Of a stretch of DNA of 37,664 nt, positions 8,533 through 17,965 are shown piece by piece. Every line of letters starts with the position of its first letter. Position 1 is the first letter of the stretch. Under the pieces are notes generated by a model that was given only the letters and a program-made list of their open reading frames with translations, searched no databases and was not told the origin of the DNA. The position numbers were made by a program, and so were the translations under genes. The DNA is from Bacilli bacterium (GTDB lineage: Bacteria > Bacillota > Bacilli > Paenibacillales > KCTC-25726), in NCBI GenBank assembly GCA_036381315.1, contig DASVDB010000154.1, positions 1 through 37,664 on the forward strand, written 5' to 3'.

Positions 8533-9678
8533 TCATTTGTTCACCAGCTGCGATTTGGGCGCAAGCGGCAGCGGCATGACGATTAGCGCCAGCATGACGA
8601 TCAGGAATGCGGCATAGTACGGGGAAACGGCGTTGCGGATTTGTCCCGCCAAAAGCGGCCCCACAAACGCCCCAAGGGAAAACGAAATCGACAATAACGA
8701 AAACACCCGTCCGTACCGGGAAGCCGCGCTTTCACCGGCCAACAGCGTGGAGAGCGCGGGCAGGATGATGCCGTGAGCCATGCCGATCGCAAGCAGCGAT
8801 GCGGGAAGCGGAACCGGTAATTTGGCCGCCATCACGAAAAAAACAAGCCCCATGAACAAACTCCCCGCCGCCGTGCGCAAAAAGGAAGACAGCCGGTTCA
8901 AAAACAATAAGCTTAACGTGAGCAGCGCGCCAAAGCTGACATAGGAAAACAGGATGCCGGAGTTGATGATGGAAGCGCGTGAAGCTTCCGTAAGCGGCAG
9001 TTCAAAAAATAAAATTCCCTGGGAGCAGGAAAGCGCAAACGGAATGCCGTAGATCGCCAAAGGCACTTGCATGCCGGAATGTTCCCTTTGCCCGGCGAGG
9101 TCGCGGGCCAACTTTTTTGCCGCTATGGAATATGGTATATCCCGTATGGCAAAGAGAGCGAACACGCCGGTTGCGATCAATCCCCAGCCAAGCACGGCAA
9201 AAGCCGCAGCGAAGCCGATTTTTGCCACCAGCAGAGCGCCTGCAGCCGGCGATACGATTGCCGCCAGCGTATGCACCATCCCGTTTCCGGCCATCAACTT
9301 TCCTTGCTGGTAACGGGTCTCGGCCAATTTGGCCAGCAAGGCCAGGCAAGCGGGAGAAAGGAAAGCGAGCACAAACCCGCTGAGCGAACGGGCGAGCAAC
9401 AGCTGGTAAGGATCGGTTAATTTTGCCTGGTAAAGCAGGATGACACCCGCTCCGACAAGACTGGAGAAAATAAAAAAGCGGCTGCCGTATTTGTCGACGC
9501 CGTAACCGGCCAAGAGATTGCCGGGAAGATGGGTCAGGGAATAAACGCCCATGATCAGCCCGATAAAGGAGGGCGCCGCGCCAAGCGAAAGAGCGAACGG
9601 GGAAAGGATCGGGTATTGCGCATGCAAATCGAATATTGCCACAAACATGAAGAGATACAGCCAAACGGCCGTTTTCAT
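8533..9678 (-). CDS. Major facilitator superfamily transporter
   Basis: This polytopic membrane transporter of 381 aa has about twelve hydrophobic segments. The first is AVWLYLFMFVAIFDLHAQYPI, and the loop between segments 2 and 3 carries the MFS-type GYGVDKYGSRF motif (D-x2-G-R consensus). It resembles drug-efflux or sugar-efflux DHA-type carriers, but the substrate cannot be deduced. The start is placed at the internal ATG (9678), because AAAGAGGTGG lies 5-10 nt before it; the upstream ATG in frame (9696) has no ribosome site of its own. It is transcribed divergently from the next operon. Confidence 0.88.
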   Translation of the reverse strand: MKTAVWLYLFMFVAIFDLHAQYPILSPFALSLGAAPSFIGLIMGVYSLTHLPGNLLAGYGVDKYGSRFFIFSSLVGAGVILLYQAKLTDPYQLLLARSLSGFVLAFLSPACLALLAKLAETRYQQGKLMAGNGMVHTLAAIVSPAAGALLVAKIGFAAAFAVLGWGLIATGVFALFAIRDIPYSIAAKKLARDLAGQREHSGMQVPLAIYGIPFALSCSQGILFFELPLTEASRASIINSGILFSYVSFGALLTLSLLFLNRLSSFLRTAAGSLFMGLVFFVMAAKLPVPLPASLLAIGMAHGIILPALSTLLAGESAASRYGRVFSLLSISFSLGAFVGPLLAGQIRNAVSPYYAAFLIVMLALIVMPLPLAPKSQLVNK

Positions 9679-9793
9679 TTGCGCCACCTCTTTCATAGGA
9701 ATGGTCTAACGCATACAACCAGACGGGAAACTGTCGTTATTCCTTACTTGTACGCCCGTACCCGGACAGATATTCGTGGCGGCTGAATTCATG

Positions 9794-9799
9794 TATAAT
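9794..9799 (+). promoter_or_regulatory. Candidate -10 box for the envelope operon
   Basis: A perfect TATAAT preceded directly by TG sits 35 bp before the start at 9834, in the divergent gap between the MFS gene and the plus-strand operon. No convincing -35 box is visible at 16-18 bp, so recognition may rely on the TG extension or on an activator. Confidence 0.45.
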
Positions 9800-9833
9800 G
9801 AATAAATAACGGTTGAGCGAAAGGGAGAGATTG

Positions 9834-10247
9834 ATGGAGCCATTTTTCGCGTTTCTCACCGAGCGTTGGTACGTCGTGGCGGCTGCTGTGGTGATTCTTT
9901 TTTTGGTCATCAAGCTGGTCAAGGCGGTGATCAAATGGGTGATTGTCCTTGTTTTAATTGCCGGCGTGCTGATTTACGGGACGCAATACGGCGGTGAAAT
10001 AAAGGATGTGGGCCAAAAGATCGTAAACGCGACCAGGGAAGAAGCGGTAAAAGCGCTGCTTGGGGAAGCGGAACAGGCGAAATTTACGCAACATGCCGAC
10101 GGAACGTTCGACATTGCCACGCCTCATGCCCGATTGACCGGCGCGCAAAATTCCGATTGGTTAACCGTTACGGTCGGCGGCCATTCCTTTAAATTGAAAA
10201 AAGACGATGTTTGGCGGCAATTTATTGAGCAGGCGCGGAAGAAGTGA
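9834..10247 (+). CDS. Small conserved membrane protein, unknown function
   Basis: A 137-aa protein not recognised as a named family. Two adjacent hydrophobic stretches fill residues about 11-50 (VVAAAVVILFLVIKLVKAVIKWVIVLVLIAGVLIYG). A soluble tail follows, with a beta-like segment (FTQHADGTFDIATPHARLTG) that may face outside. ATG 9834 is preferred over an in-frame TTG 21 bp upstream because AAGGGAGAG lies just ahead of it. The stop shares bases with the next start (GTGATGG), so it is translationally coupled to the transglutaminase-like gene. A role in that protein's function is likely but unproven. Confidence 0.8.
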   Translation: MEPFFAFLTERWYVVAAAVVILFLVIKLVKAVIKWVIVLVLIAGVLIYGTQYGGEIKDVGQKIVNATREEAVKALLGEAEQAKFTQHADGTFDIATPHARLTGAQNSDWLTVTVGGHSFKLKKDDVWRQFIEQARKK

Positions 10248-11395
10248 TGGACTTGGGGCTGACAAGCAAGCTGTTGGACGCCGGGAATGTGCTTAGTTTG
10301 TTTTTGCTCGCAACGGTGGCGTTTTCCACTTTGGCGGGAGCGGCAAGAGGCGCGTCCGGCTCGGCGAAAAGGCTGGCCGCGGTCATCGGGGACGGGGCGG
10401 TTACGGTCGCCGCGGCGGCGGTTGCGTGGATGATATCGCGCCCTCTTTCGCCGCTGATCGGCTCCTGGCTGAAAGGGTGGTTTCCCGCGCAGCCCGACTG
10501 GGTTTCCACGCGAGTATGGCAATCCGTTGAACTCGCGCTTGCGGCAATTAGGGATTATTCGTTGTTCCGCTTTCTGCTCCTATTTTTGTGCATTTTTCCT
10601 TTTGTCAAATGGGTTGCGCAATGGTTATGGTTTTGGATCAGCGACATCCTTTTTCCGTTTGGCGCGCGTCAGTCGCGCGGGGGCGCGTTTTCGCCCGCAA
10701 GCGGAATCGTCGGAGCGGGAATCGGCTTTTGTTTGGGCGTTGTGCGCGCTGTCATGATTGTTGCCGTTATTTTTGTTTTGGCGGCGCTTGCCCCGGGCCA
10801 GCCGCTAATCAAATATGCGGAAAACTCCTATTACTACCGGCTGGTGACGGAAGAAGTCGTCATGCCGCTGGCCGGAGATTTCGTCAAACGCCGGCTGCCG
10901 CAATTTACGCAGGCGCTGGAAAAAGAATACCGCGGCATCCTTGCGCGCCGCTACGAAGTGATCGACCGCGAGATACCGGATGACGTCGCTTTGGCGGCAA
11001 AGAAAATCGTGGCCGGCAAAAAAACGGATGAAGCCAAGGCCAGAGCGCTTTACGAATGGGTCGGCACCCGAATCCGGTATGACGATGAAAAAGTGCGGCT
11101 GTATGAAGAATATCATGAATGGCGCGAGCAGACGCCGGAGGAAACGTTCAAGACGCGTAAAGGGGTATGTATCGATTATTCCCGGCTTTATGCGGTCATG
11201 GCGCGCGCGGTGGGGCTTAAGGCAAGGGTTGTAACCGGAATCGGCCATGACGGCAACGGCGGGTCCGGCCCGCATGCGTGGAACGAGGTATTGCTTGCTT
11301 CCCGCTGGGTTCCGCTCGACACGACCTGGGCGAACAGCGGCGGAAACTGGTTTGATCCGCCGAACTTTGCCGCAACCCACGTGAGAGAGGCTTGA
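10247..11395 (+). CDS. Membrane protein with CvpA-like N-terminus and transglutaminase-like domain
   Basis: A 382-aa protein. The N-terminal half has about five hydrophobic segments arranged as in CvpA-type proteins. The C-terminal half (about residues 255-375) is a transglutaminase-like (papain-fold) domain with a complete triad: Cys in TRKGVCIDYSRLYAVMARA, His in GPHAWNEV and Asp in VPLDTTW. It could cleave or cross-link peptides at the cell surface. Sitting ahead of a class B penicillin-binding protein, it may act on cell-wall peptide or on a wall-synthesis protein, but substrates of bacterial members are mostly unknown. ATG 10247 overlaps the previous stop; GTG 10244 is an alternative start. 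Confidence 0.88.
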   Translation: MDLGLTSKLLDAGNVLSLFLLATVAFSTLAGAARGASGSAKRLAAVIGDGAVTVAAAAVAWMISRPLSPLIGSWLKGWFPAQPDWVSTRVWQSVELALAAIRDYSLFRFLLLFLCIFPFVKWVAQWLWFWISDILFPFGARQSRGGAFSPASGIVGAGIGFCLGVVRAVMIVAVIFVLAALAPGQPLIKYAENSYYYRLVTEEVVMPLAGDFVKRRLPQFTQALEKEYRGILARRYEVIDREIPDDVALAAKKIVAGKKTDEAKARALYEWVGTRIRYDDEKVRLYEEYHEWREQTPEETFKTRKGVCIDYSRLYAVMARAVGLKARVVTGIGHDGNGGSGPHAWNEVLLASRWVPLDTTWANSGGNWFDPPNFAATHVREA

Positions 11396-11425
11396 ACTTC
11401 CAGCGCGCTGAAGATGCAGTGCAGG

Positions 11426-11453
11426 CTATATCTATGCTAAACTGGCGATATAG
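11426..11453. repeat. Short inverted repeat upstream of the penicillin-binding protein gene
   Basis: Perfect 7-nt arms CTATATC (11426-11432) and GATATAG (11447-11453) lie in the 88-bp gap before the penicillin-binding protein gene, about 30 bp ahead of its start. It could be an operator or part of a promoter; TATGCT between the arms is a possible -10. Confidence 0.35.
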
Positions 11454-11483
11454 ATCTTGTTTGGAGAGGCAGGGGCTGTCAGG

Positions 11484-13541
11484 ATGACGCATGGGCAACA
11501 ATTTGACCAAGCGCAGCAGGAGGTGGTGAAAAAAAGACATTTTGCCTTCCGCCTGAATATTTTCTTTTTCGTCATTTTCCTGTTGTTTTCCGTTTTGATC
11601 GTCCGCCTTGCGTTTTTGCAATTTGTCGAGGGCGCGTCCATGAAAAAGCTGGAAGACAGCACTTATTCGGCATCGATTCCGATCGCTCCGATTCGCGGGC
11701 GCATTTATGACCGGGACGGCTACCCGATTGCCTACACCACTTCCGTGCAATCGTTGTTTTACCGATTTGAACCGAATCGAAGCAAGGACGAGTTCATCGA
11801 TTTGGCCAAGCGGCTGTCCGCCGCGCTCAATGCGCGGAAATCTCCGCAGGCGGAGACGCTCACGCCGGAAGAAATATTGAAACGGATGGATGTCGGGTAC
11901 AATCTGGACGGCGCGGAAATAAAAATTCGCGATTATTACTCGTCGCCGCGGCGGATCAAAGAAAATTTGTCGGAAAAAGAAATTGCGTATTTGCTGGAGC
12001 ACAAGGAGGAATTTCCCGGCCTGGAAATTGTGGAGGAAAGCGTTCGCGCCTACGACGAGCGGAGAATCGCCGTGCAGCTGGTCGGCTATCTCAGCCCTTA
12101 TTCCGCGGCCAAGACCGCTCCGGCAGGGTATCTTGATTTTTACCGGAATAAAGATACGGAAGCGCAATACCTGAACGACGAATATGTCGGCATGGACGGC
12201 ATCGAGTTTATGTATCAGGATGAACTGCGGGGGAAAAACGGGTTGAAAACCTACCCGACCAACGCTTTGTCCAAAATTATCGGCGATGCGACGGTTGAGC
12301 CGCCGGTAAAAGGCAATAATTTATATTTGACGATCCAAAAAGATGTGCAACTGGCCGCCCAAAAGGCCATTACCGATCAGTTGGCTTTCATGAAAAGCGA
12401 TGAAGCGCGCAAAATGGGAACCCCGTATATGGGCCATAATGCGGTCGCCGGTTACGCGGTGGCGATGGAAGTGAAGACAGGCAAAGTTGTGGCGATGGCG
12501 AGCATGCCGGACTACGATCCGAACGTTTGGCGCGGCGGAGTAAGCACCCCGGTATACAACCAGATCAAGAAGAAGATTACCAACGGCACAATCCGCGAGC
12601 GTTACGCCCCGCTTCCCGACGATGAATATTGGAAGCACCCGTCTTCGCTGGTGCCGCCCGGTTCGACCATGAAGCCGCTCACGGTTTTGATCGGTTTGAA
12701 CGAAGGCCTGATTACCCCGGACGAAAAATACAACGACAAAGGCTGCTTCTACTTCGGGAAAAATAAAGACGCGCGCGTGTGCAACGCCTTGTTCGAACGC
12801 AACGGCTTGATCAACGCGGCCAAAGCGATTGAAAAATCGTCCAATACGTTTATGTCCGAAATGATCGGCAACCGCTTGTACATGAGCACCCGGATCGACG
12901 ACCCGATCGCGTTGTGGGACCATTACATGAAAGAATTCGGATTGGGGGTCACGACCGGGAGCGGTTTGCCCGGCGAAAGCCCCGGCGATCCTTTTTACAA
13001 GATAGACGCCGAGCGCTACGGCGCGCAATCCCCGCTTATTTTGGGCTCGTTCGGCCAGGAAGCGCGCTATACGACGCTGCAGCTTGCGCAATATGCGGTG
13101 GCGCTCGCCAATCACGGCAAACGAATCAAGCCGGTATTCGTCGATAAAATCACAGACTATGAAAATCATACGCTGGAAACGACGGATGTGCCGACCGTGC
13201 TGAATCAAACCGAATTTCCGGAAGAGTATTGGCAAGTCATTGAGGAAGGCATGTCCAAAGTGTTTGTAACCGGGTTTGACGGCTTTAAATACAGTTTTAT
13301 GCGCAAAACAGGCACATCGCAATCCGATATTGCCGGCTCCAAGCCGGAAAACGGGGTGTTCATCGGCTATGCGCCCGCGGAAAATCCCAAATTGGCGGTC
13401 GCGGTTGTCATCCCCGAGGGCGGGTACGGGGCCTGGAGCGCGGCTCCGGTAGCCCGGAAAATTTTTGACGCCTACGACAAGTATATCGGCCTCTCCGACG
13501 CGAAGGAAGAGGCGCAAAACGAGACCTTAGCCGCGCGGTAA
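11484..13541 (+). CDS. Class B penicillin-binding protein (PBP2-type transpeptidase)
   Basis: This monofunctional peptidoglycan DD-transpeptidase of 685 aa is anchored by one N-terminal membrane segment (about residues 24-46, NIFFFVIFLLFSVLIVRLAFL). After the pedestal domain with R-G-x-I-Y-D-R-D, the penicillin-binding domain has all three signature motifs: S394-T-M-K (catalytic Ser and Lys, in PPGSTMKP), S452-S-N and K608-TGTS. Length and motifs fit PBP2/PbpA-like proteins that build the lateral wall; a sporulation role is also possible. ATG 11484 is preferred over a TTG nine codons earlier because AGGGG lies 8 nt upstream. The gene is followed after 22 bp by asparagine synthase. Confidence 0.93.
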   Translation: MTHGQQFDQAQQEVVKKRHFAFRLNIFFFVIFLLFSVLIVRLAFLQFVEGASMKKLEDSTYSASIPIAPIRGRIYDRDGYPIAYTTSVQSLFYRFEPNRSKDEFIDLAKRLSAALNARKSPQAETLTPEEILKRMDVGYNLDGAEIKIRDYYSSPRRIKENLSEKEIAYLLEHKEEFPGLEIVEESVRAYDERRIAVQLVGYLSPYSAAKTAPAGYLDFYRNKDTEAQYLNDEYVGMDGIEFMYQDELRGKNGLKTYPTNALSKIIGDATVEPPVKGNNLYLTIQKDVQLAAQKAITDQLAFMKSDEARKMGTPYMGHNAVAGYAVAMEVKTGKVVAMASMPDYDPNVWRGGVSTPVYNQIKKKITNGTIRERYAPLPDDEYWKHPSSLVPPGSTMKPLTVLIGLNEGLITPDEKYNDKGCFYFGKNKDARVCNALFERNGLINAAKAIEKSSNTFMSEMIGNRLYMSTRIDDPIALWDHYMKEFGLGVTTGSGLPGESPGDPFYKIDAERYGAQSPLILGSFGQEARYTTLQLAQYAVALANHGKRIKPVFVDKITDYENHTLETTDVPTVLNQTEFPEEYWQVIEEGMSKVFVTGFDGFKYSFMRKTGTSQSDIAGSKPENGVFIGYAPAENPKLAVAVVIPEGGYGAWSAAPVARKIFDAYDKYIGLSDAKEEAQNETLAAR

Positions 13542-13563
13542 GCGGGAAAGGACCCATTTGGCA

Positions 13564-15444
13564 ATGTGTGGAATAGCGGGCATCGTAACGTACGACAAAA
13601 GCGAGCCTTCAAGCGAACAATTGAAACGGATGACCGATGCGATCGCGCACCGGGGGCCGGATGACTCCGGCTTTTTTCGCGAATCCGGCGTCGGTCTGGG
13701 ATTTCGCCGGTTGTCCATTATCGATCTCGCCGGCGGGCAGCAGCCGATGACCAATGAAGATTCCACGCTCTGGCTCGTATTTAACGGCGAAATTTACAAT
13801 TTTCCCGAGCTGCGCCGCGCCTTGACGGAAAAAGGACACCGGTTCAAAACGCAATGCGATTCGGAAGTGGTGCTGCACAGCTACGAGGAGTTTGGAACCG
13901 ATTGCGTGAAACGGTTTCGCGGCATGTTCGCCTTCGCCATATGGGATTGCGGCAAGCGGTTGTTGTTTGCCGCGCGGGATCATTTCGGCATCAAACCGTT
14001 TTACTATGCGAGCGGCAATAACGGGTTTCTGTTCGCCTCGGAAATCAAAAGCATATTGGCAAGCGGGGAAATGGAGCGCAAAGTCGATTGGCAAAGTTTG
14101 TATCATTATATGACATTCCAGTACGTGCCGGATCCGCGGACCATGTTCGCGGGCATCAAAAAATTGCCGCCGGCCCATACGCTGATCGCGACGGAAGAAG
14201 GCCGCGTTTCTCTTTCCCGGTATTGGAACCCGGTTTTTGCGCCGAAACGCCAATCCTTTCATGACGCCGTGGAACAAATTCGCGCGAGTTTGCAAGATTC
14301 GGTTAAACACCATCTGGTGAGCGACGTCCGCCGCGGCTGCTTTTTGTCAAGCGGCGTCGACTCGACGGCGATTGCCGCGATGATGCGGCAAATGGAGCCG
14401 ATCAAGACTTTTTCCGTGGGCTTTGCCGGCCCGAACAACGAGACGGTGGTGGCCAAGGAAACCGCAAGGGCGCTCGGCACAGAACACTACGTGAATGTCA
14501 TTACCGCGGCGGACTATTTTGCCTCCGTGCCGAAAGCGGTTTGGCTGCAAGATGAACCGGTTGCCGACCCGGCGGCGATTGCGCTGTACCATGTTGCCCG
14601 TTTGGCGAAAGAGCATGTGACGGTGGTGCTGTCCGGGGAAGGCGCGGACGAACTGTTCGGCGGCTACCGGATTTACCGCGAGCCGCTTGCGCTAAAGCCT
14701 TTGAATTGGCTGCCGCTGGCCGCCAAACGTTTTTTGCATCTGCTGGTTTCCGCCATTCCGGGCAATTTTTACGGCAAAAATTATTTGTTGCGCGGAACAA
14801 CGCCGTTGCAAGAACGGTTTTTCGGCAACGCCAACATTTTTCCCGACATGTTGAAGCAAAGATTGTTAAGGCAAACCTGCCTGCGCGGCAAACAGCTTGT
14901 TCCGGCTGGGCGGGCGGTTCAGGAATTGTACCGACAGTGCCGGCACCTTGACCCGGTTTCCCAGATGCAGTATATTGATTTGCATCTGTGGCTGCCGGGA
15001 GATATTTTAATGAAAGCGGATAAAATGACCATGGCGCATTCGCTCGAATTGCGGGTGCCGTTTTTGGACAAGGAACTGTTTGCAGTCGCCGCGTCGATTC
15101 CGGCTTCGTACCGAATTGCCGGCGGCACGACAAAATATGTGTTCCGCAAAGCGATGGAGGGCATCATCCCGGATTTTATTTTGCATCGTCCGAAACTTGG
15201 CTTTCCTGTTCCGATGCGGGACTGGCTGAAAGGCGAGCGAGGGCGGCAATTGCTGGACGTCATATGCGAATCCGGCGTTACGGAATATTTCAATCTCGCC
15301 GAAGTTTGGCGTTTGTTTGCGTTGCACCGCGACGGCAAGGCGGATTTTTCCCGGCATTTGTGGGTTTTGTACGTGTTTGCGCTGTGGCATATGACTTATA
15401 TGGAAGGGACGGCAACGCCCGTTTTGGCGCCGACTATATCATGA
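13564..15444 (+). CDS. asnB: Asparagine synthase (glutamine-hydrolysing), class B
   Basis: It makes asparagine from aspartate, glutamine and ATP (626 aa). The N-terminal class II glutaminase domain begins MCGIAGIV; Cys2 becomes the N-terminal nucleophile after Met removal. This requirement fixes the start at the ATG immediately before the TGT codon (13564), not two codons earlier. The C-terminal synthetase domain has the PP-loop SSGVDST near residue 262 and the GEGADELFGGYR signature. In Bacillales, AsnB paralogs of this type can also amidate meso-diaminopimelate in peptidoglycan. Its place between a penicillin-binding protein and a lipid II flippase makes such a wall role worth considering, though sequence alone does not decide it. 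Confidence 0.93.
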   Translation: MCGIAGIVTYDKSEPSSEQLKRMTDAIAHRGPDDSGFFRESGVGLGFRRLSIIDLAGGQQPMTNEDSTLWLVFNGEIYNFPELRRALTEKGHRFKTQCDSEVVLHSYEEFGTDCVKRFRGMFAFAIWDCGKRLLFAARDHFGIKPFYYASGNNGFLFASEIKSILASGEMERKVDWQSLYHYMTFQYVPDPRTMFAGIKKLPPAHTLIATEEGRVSLSRYWNPVFAPKRQSFHDAVEQIRASLQDSVKHHLVSDVRRGCFLSSGVDSTAIAAMMRQMEPIKTFSVGFAGPNNETVVAKETARALGTEHYVNVITAADYFASVPKAVWLQDEPVADPAAIALYHVARLAKEHVTVVLSGEGADELFGGYRIYREPLALKPLNWLPLAAKRFLHLLVSAIPGNFYGKNYLLRGTTPLQERFFGNANIFPDMLKQRLLRQTCLRGKQLVPAGRAVQELYRQCRHLDPVSQMQYIDLHLWLPGDILMKADKMTMAHSLELRVPFLDKELFAVAASIPASYRIAGGTTKYVFRKAMEGIIPDFILHRPKLGFPVPMRDWLKGERGRQLLDVICESGVTEYFNLAEVWRLFALHRDGKADFSRHLWVLYVFALWHMTYMEGTATPVLAPTIS

Positions 15445-15490
15445 TAAACGCTTGAGGAGAAGCGTGACGGGCAGGGAGGGGAGAAATGAC

Positions 15491-16231
15491 ATGCCGCGTT
15501 ATAAAATTATTGCGCTCGATATGGATGGAACGCTGCTTGATGCCAGGCAGCAAATTTCCCCGGCGAACAGACAGGCGATCCGGGAGGCTACAAAGGCAGG
15601 CGTCGCTGTCGTCATCGCCACCGGCAGGGGCATCCAAACGGCACAGCCATATATTGACGATTTGCAATTGCAAACCCCGATCGTTACCGTCAATGGCGGG
15701 GAAATATGGCGTTCGCCGGGCCGCTTGCACCGCCGCTTTTTGTTGCGGCATGAAGAAATTGCGCGGCTGCGCCAAATAGCTGTGGAATTTGCCAGCTGGT
15801 ATTGGGGATATGCCGTAAGCGGCTTGTTCAATAAAGATCGTTGGGCGGAGCGGATTGAGGCGGAAGAATGGCTGAAATTCGGCTTTTACACGGAGGATGC
15901 CGAAGTCCGGGAGCACATTTTGTCGCGTGTCAGGGCAATCGGGAATCTGGAAATCACCAATTCGGACCCCAATAATTTGGAGATTAATCCCGCGGGAGTA
16001 AATAAAGCCGCCGGCATGCAAACGGTTTGCCGGTTGCTGGGCGCCGCCATGCAAGACGTGGTGGCTTGCGGCGACAGCTTGAATGACATCGCGTTGATTC
16101 GCCATGCGGGTCTGGGCGTTGCGATGGGAAACGCGCAGCCCAGCGTGCTTGACGTCGCCGATTTTGTTACGTTGACCAACGATCGCGACGGCGTCGCGCA
16201 CGTCATTTATGAAAAGGTGCTCAAACCATGA
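15491..16231 (+). CDS. HAD-superfamily hydrolase, Cof subfamily
   Basis: This soluble phosphatase of 246 aa has HAD motif I DMDGTLLD near the N-terminus (nucleophile Asp and acid Asp). It also has motif II Thr in IATGR, motif III Lys, motif IV GDSLNDIALI, and GVAMGNAQPSV, which marks Cof-type (YidA/YkrA-like) enzymes with a C2 cap. Likely substrates are small sugar phosphates or FMN-like compounds, but specificity is not predictable. ATG 15491 follows AGGGAGGGGAG. Its TGA overlaps the flippase ATG (ATGA), so the two are translationally coupled. Confidence 0.92.
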   Translation: MPRYKIIALDMDGTLLDARQQISPANRQAIREATKAGVAVVIATGRGIQTAQPYIDDLQLQTPIVTVNGGEIWRSPGRLHRRFLLRHEEIARLRQIAVEFASWYWGYAVSGLFNKDRWAERIEAEEWLKFGFYTEDAEVREHILSRVRAIGNLEITNSDPNNLEINPAGVNKAAGMQTVCRLLGAAMQDVVACGDSLNDIALIRHAGLGVAMGNAQPSVLDVADFVTLTNDRDGVAHVIYEKVLKP

Positions 16232-17877
16232 AGGCGGATTCGCTCGTTAAAGGAACGATCATCCTGACGCTAGCCGCTTTTGTCGCCAGGTTTTTGGGCG
16301 CCATCCAGCGCGTTCCGTTGAAGGCTCTGTTGACGGACGCGGGCATGGCCACCTATTCGATCGCCTATAACGTTTACTTTATATTGCTGACCATTGCAAC
16401 GGCCGGGGTTCCGCTCGCATTGTCCAAGCTGATTTCCGAACGGAACGCCGTCGGCAAGTATGCCGAAGCGCAGCGCATATTTGTCGCCGCCGTCTGGTTT
16501 TCGCTTACGGCGGGCGTGTTGATGACCGCGCTGATTTATGTGGCGGCGCCCTTTTACGCCGAACGTATGAGTCAAGACCCCGACGCCGCATTGGCGATCC
16601 GGGCGCTTGCCCCCGCGCTGCTCTTGTTTCCGCTGATTGCCATTATGCGCGGGTACTTTCTGGGGCACAGGTTTATGCTCGCAAACGGCATGTCGCAAAT
16701 GATCGAGCAGATTGTGCGCGTCGTGACGGCGGTCGGTTTGGCATATGCGCTCCTGCGCCTGGGCTTCGGGCATCGCTGGGCGGTTGCCGGCGCCTCCTTC
16801 GGCGGAGTGACGGGCGCCGTCGGCGCTTTTCTCGTTATGCTTGCCTATAAGCGCAAAATCAAGCCGGCGGGCATTGAAGCGGCGGCCGGCGCGGATAGGC
16901 GGCCCGCAAAGGTTGAAATGCCGGACCGGGAAACGGAATTGCAGTCAGGAAAACCGCTTAAAATTGCAAATATTTATTCGTTGATTTTCCGCATCTCGAT
17001 ACCGATCACGCTGATTTCGATTATGGTGCCGCTCATCAATGCGATCGACTCGACGACGACCATTCCGCTGTTGAAAGCGGATTTGGGTATCGGAGAGGCC
17101 AAGGTCGTGCTCGGCTTGCTGGGAGGCCGCGCGCAGTCGCTGGCGGGGATTCCGATCATTTTGGCGATTGCGCTCAGCCAGTCTGTTATTCCCGTCATTT
17201 CGTCCGCTTTCGCCAGGAAAGATGTTGCGGAATTGCGGGCGAAAACGTCGCAGGCTTTGCGCCTGTCCATTTTGTCCGGTTTGCCGCTTGTCGTTATGCT
17301 AGCCACCGGCGCCAAATCCATCAACGGGTTGTTGTTTGCCGATACGGCCGGCAGCGGAATTATTGCGATGTTAACGGTTGCTTCGATGTTTCAAATTGTG
17401 ATGATGACTTCCGGTTCGATATTAATGGGCCTGGGCCAAATGCGGGCGCCGATGGCGCATGTGTTTCTCGGCATTGCCGTGAAACTTGCCGGCAACTATA
17501 TATTGGCTCCCTGGTTTGGCATTTACGGCATCATCACGGCGACGATCGCGGCGTTTTTGCTTACTACGGCGTTGAATTTGCGCTCGCTTGGCCGGATCAT
17601 GGATTTCTCCATCTTCGGCAAGCGTTGGCCGGGGATGGCGGCGGCCGCGGCGCTCACGACTGTAGCAGGGATTTTGCTCGACCGGGTCAATATGCTGTTT
17701 GTCCATTTGTTCGGCGGCGCGCTGGATTATTTGCTGCAGTCGGCTCTGCTTTGCACGGCGCTTTTGCTCCTTTACGGCTTGCTGTTGCCGCTTTTGCGCG
17801 TGCTGACGAAGGAGGATTTGTCCGCCATGCCCGGACCGCTGCGCAAATTGTCCGGAAAAATTCCTTTTGTGCGGTAA
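16228..17877 (+). CDS. MOP-superfamily flippase, MurJ/SpoVB (YtgP-like)
   Basis: This polytopic membrane protein of 549 aa with 12-14 hydrophobic segments belongs to the MATE/MOP polysaccharide-flippase group. The N-terminal motif GTIILTLAAFVARFLGAIQRVPL and the TAGVPLALSKLISE segment match YtgP (B. subtilis MurJ) and its sporulation relative SpoVB, which flip lipid-linked peptidoglycan precursors. A charged cytoplasmic loop lies near residues 215-250. Length fits YtgP slightly better than SpoVB, but the two cannot be separated by eye, so no symbol is given. It ends the envelope operon; the next gene has its own promoter. Confidence 0.88.
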   Translation: MKADSLVKGTIILTLAAFVARFLGAIQRVPLKALLTDAGMATYSIAYNVYFILLTIATAGVPLALSKLISERNAVGKYAEAQRIFVAAVWFSLTAGVLMTALIYVAAPFYAERMSQDPDAALAIRALAPALLLFPLIAIMRGYFLGHRFMLANGMSQMIEQIVRVVTAVGLAYALLRLGFGHRWAVAGASFGGVTGAVGAFLVMLAYKRKIKPAGIEAAAGADRRPAKVEMPDRETELQSGKPLKIANIYSLIFRISIPITLISIMVPLINAIDSTTTIPLLKADLGIGEAKVVLGLLGGRAQSLAGIPIILAIALSQSVIPVISSAFARKDVAELRAKTSQALRLSILSGLPLVVMLATGAKSINGLLFADTAGSGIIAMLTVASMFQIVMMTSGSILMGLGQMRAPMAHVFLGIAVKLAGNYILAPWFGIYGIITATIAAFLLTTALNLRSLGRIMDFSIFGKRWPGMAAAAALTTVAGILLDRVNMLFVHLFGGALDYLLQSALLCTALLLLYGLLLPLLRVLTKEDLSAMPGPLRKLSGKIPFVR

Positions 17878-17884
17878 GCGAATA

Positions 17885-17913
17885 TTGACAGATGAACCGG
17901 AAAGAGTTATAAA
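17885..17913 (+). promoter_or_regulatory. Strong sigma-A promoter before the thioredoxin-like gene
   Basis: A consensus -35 TTGACA (17885-17890), a 17-bp spacer and -10 TATAAA (17908-17913) lie 52 bp before the GTG start. It lies immediately after the flippase stop codon, so the thioredoxin-like gene is an independent unit. Confidence 0.8.
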
Positions 17914-17965
17914 TACGTAAAAAGATTGCCGACAGGCTGTCGACAAACTTGAGGAGGGAATGACA

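Noticed and set aside
13542-13563. T-box or other riboswitch before asparagine synthase
   Set aside because: Only 22 bp separate it from the penicillin-binding protein gene, too little for a leader.
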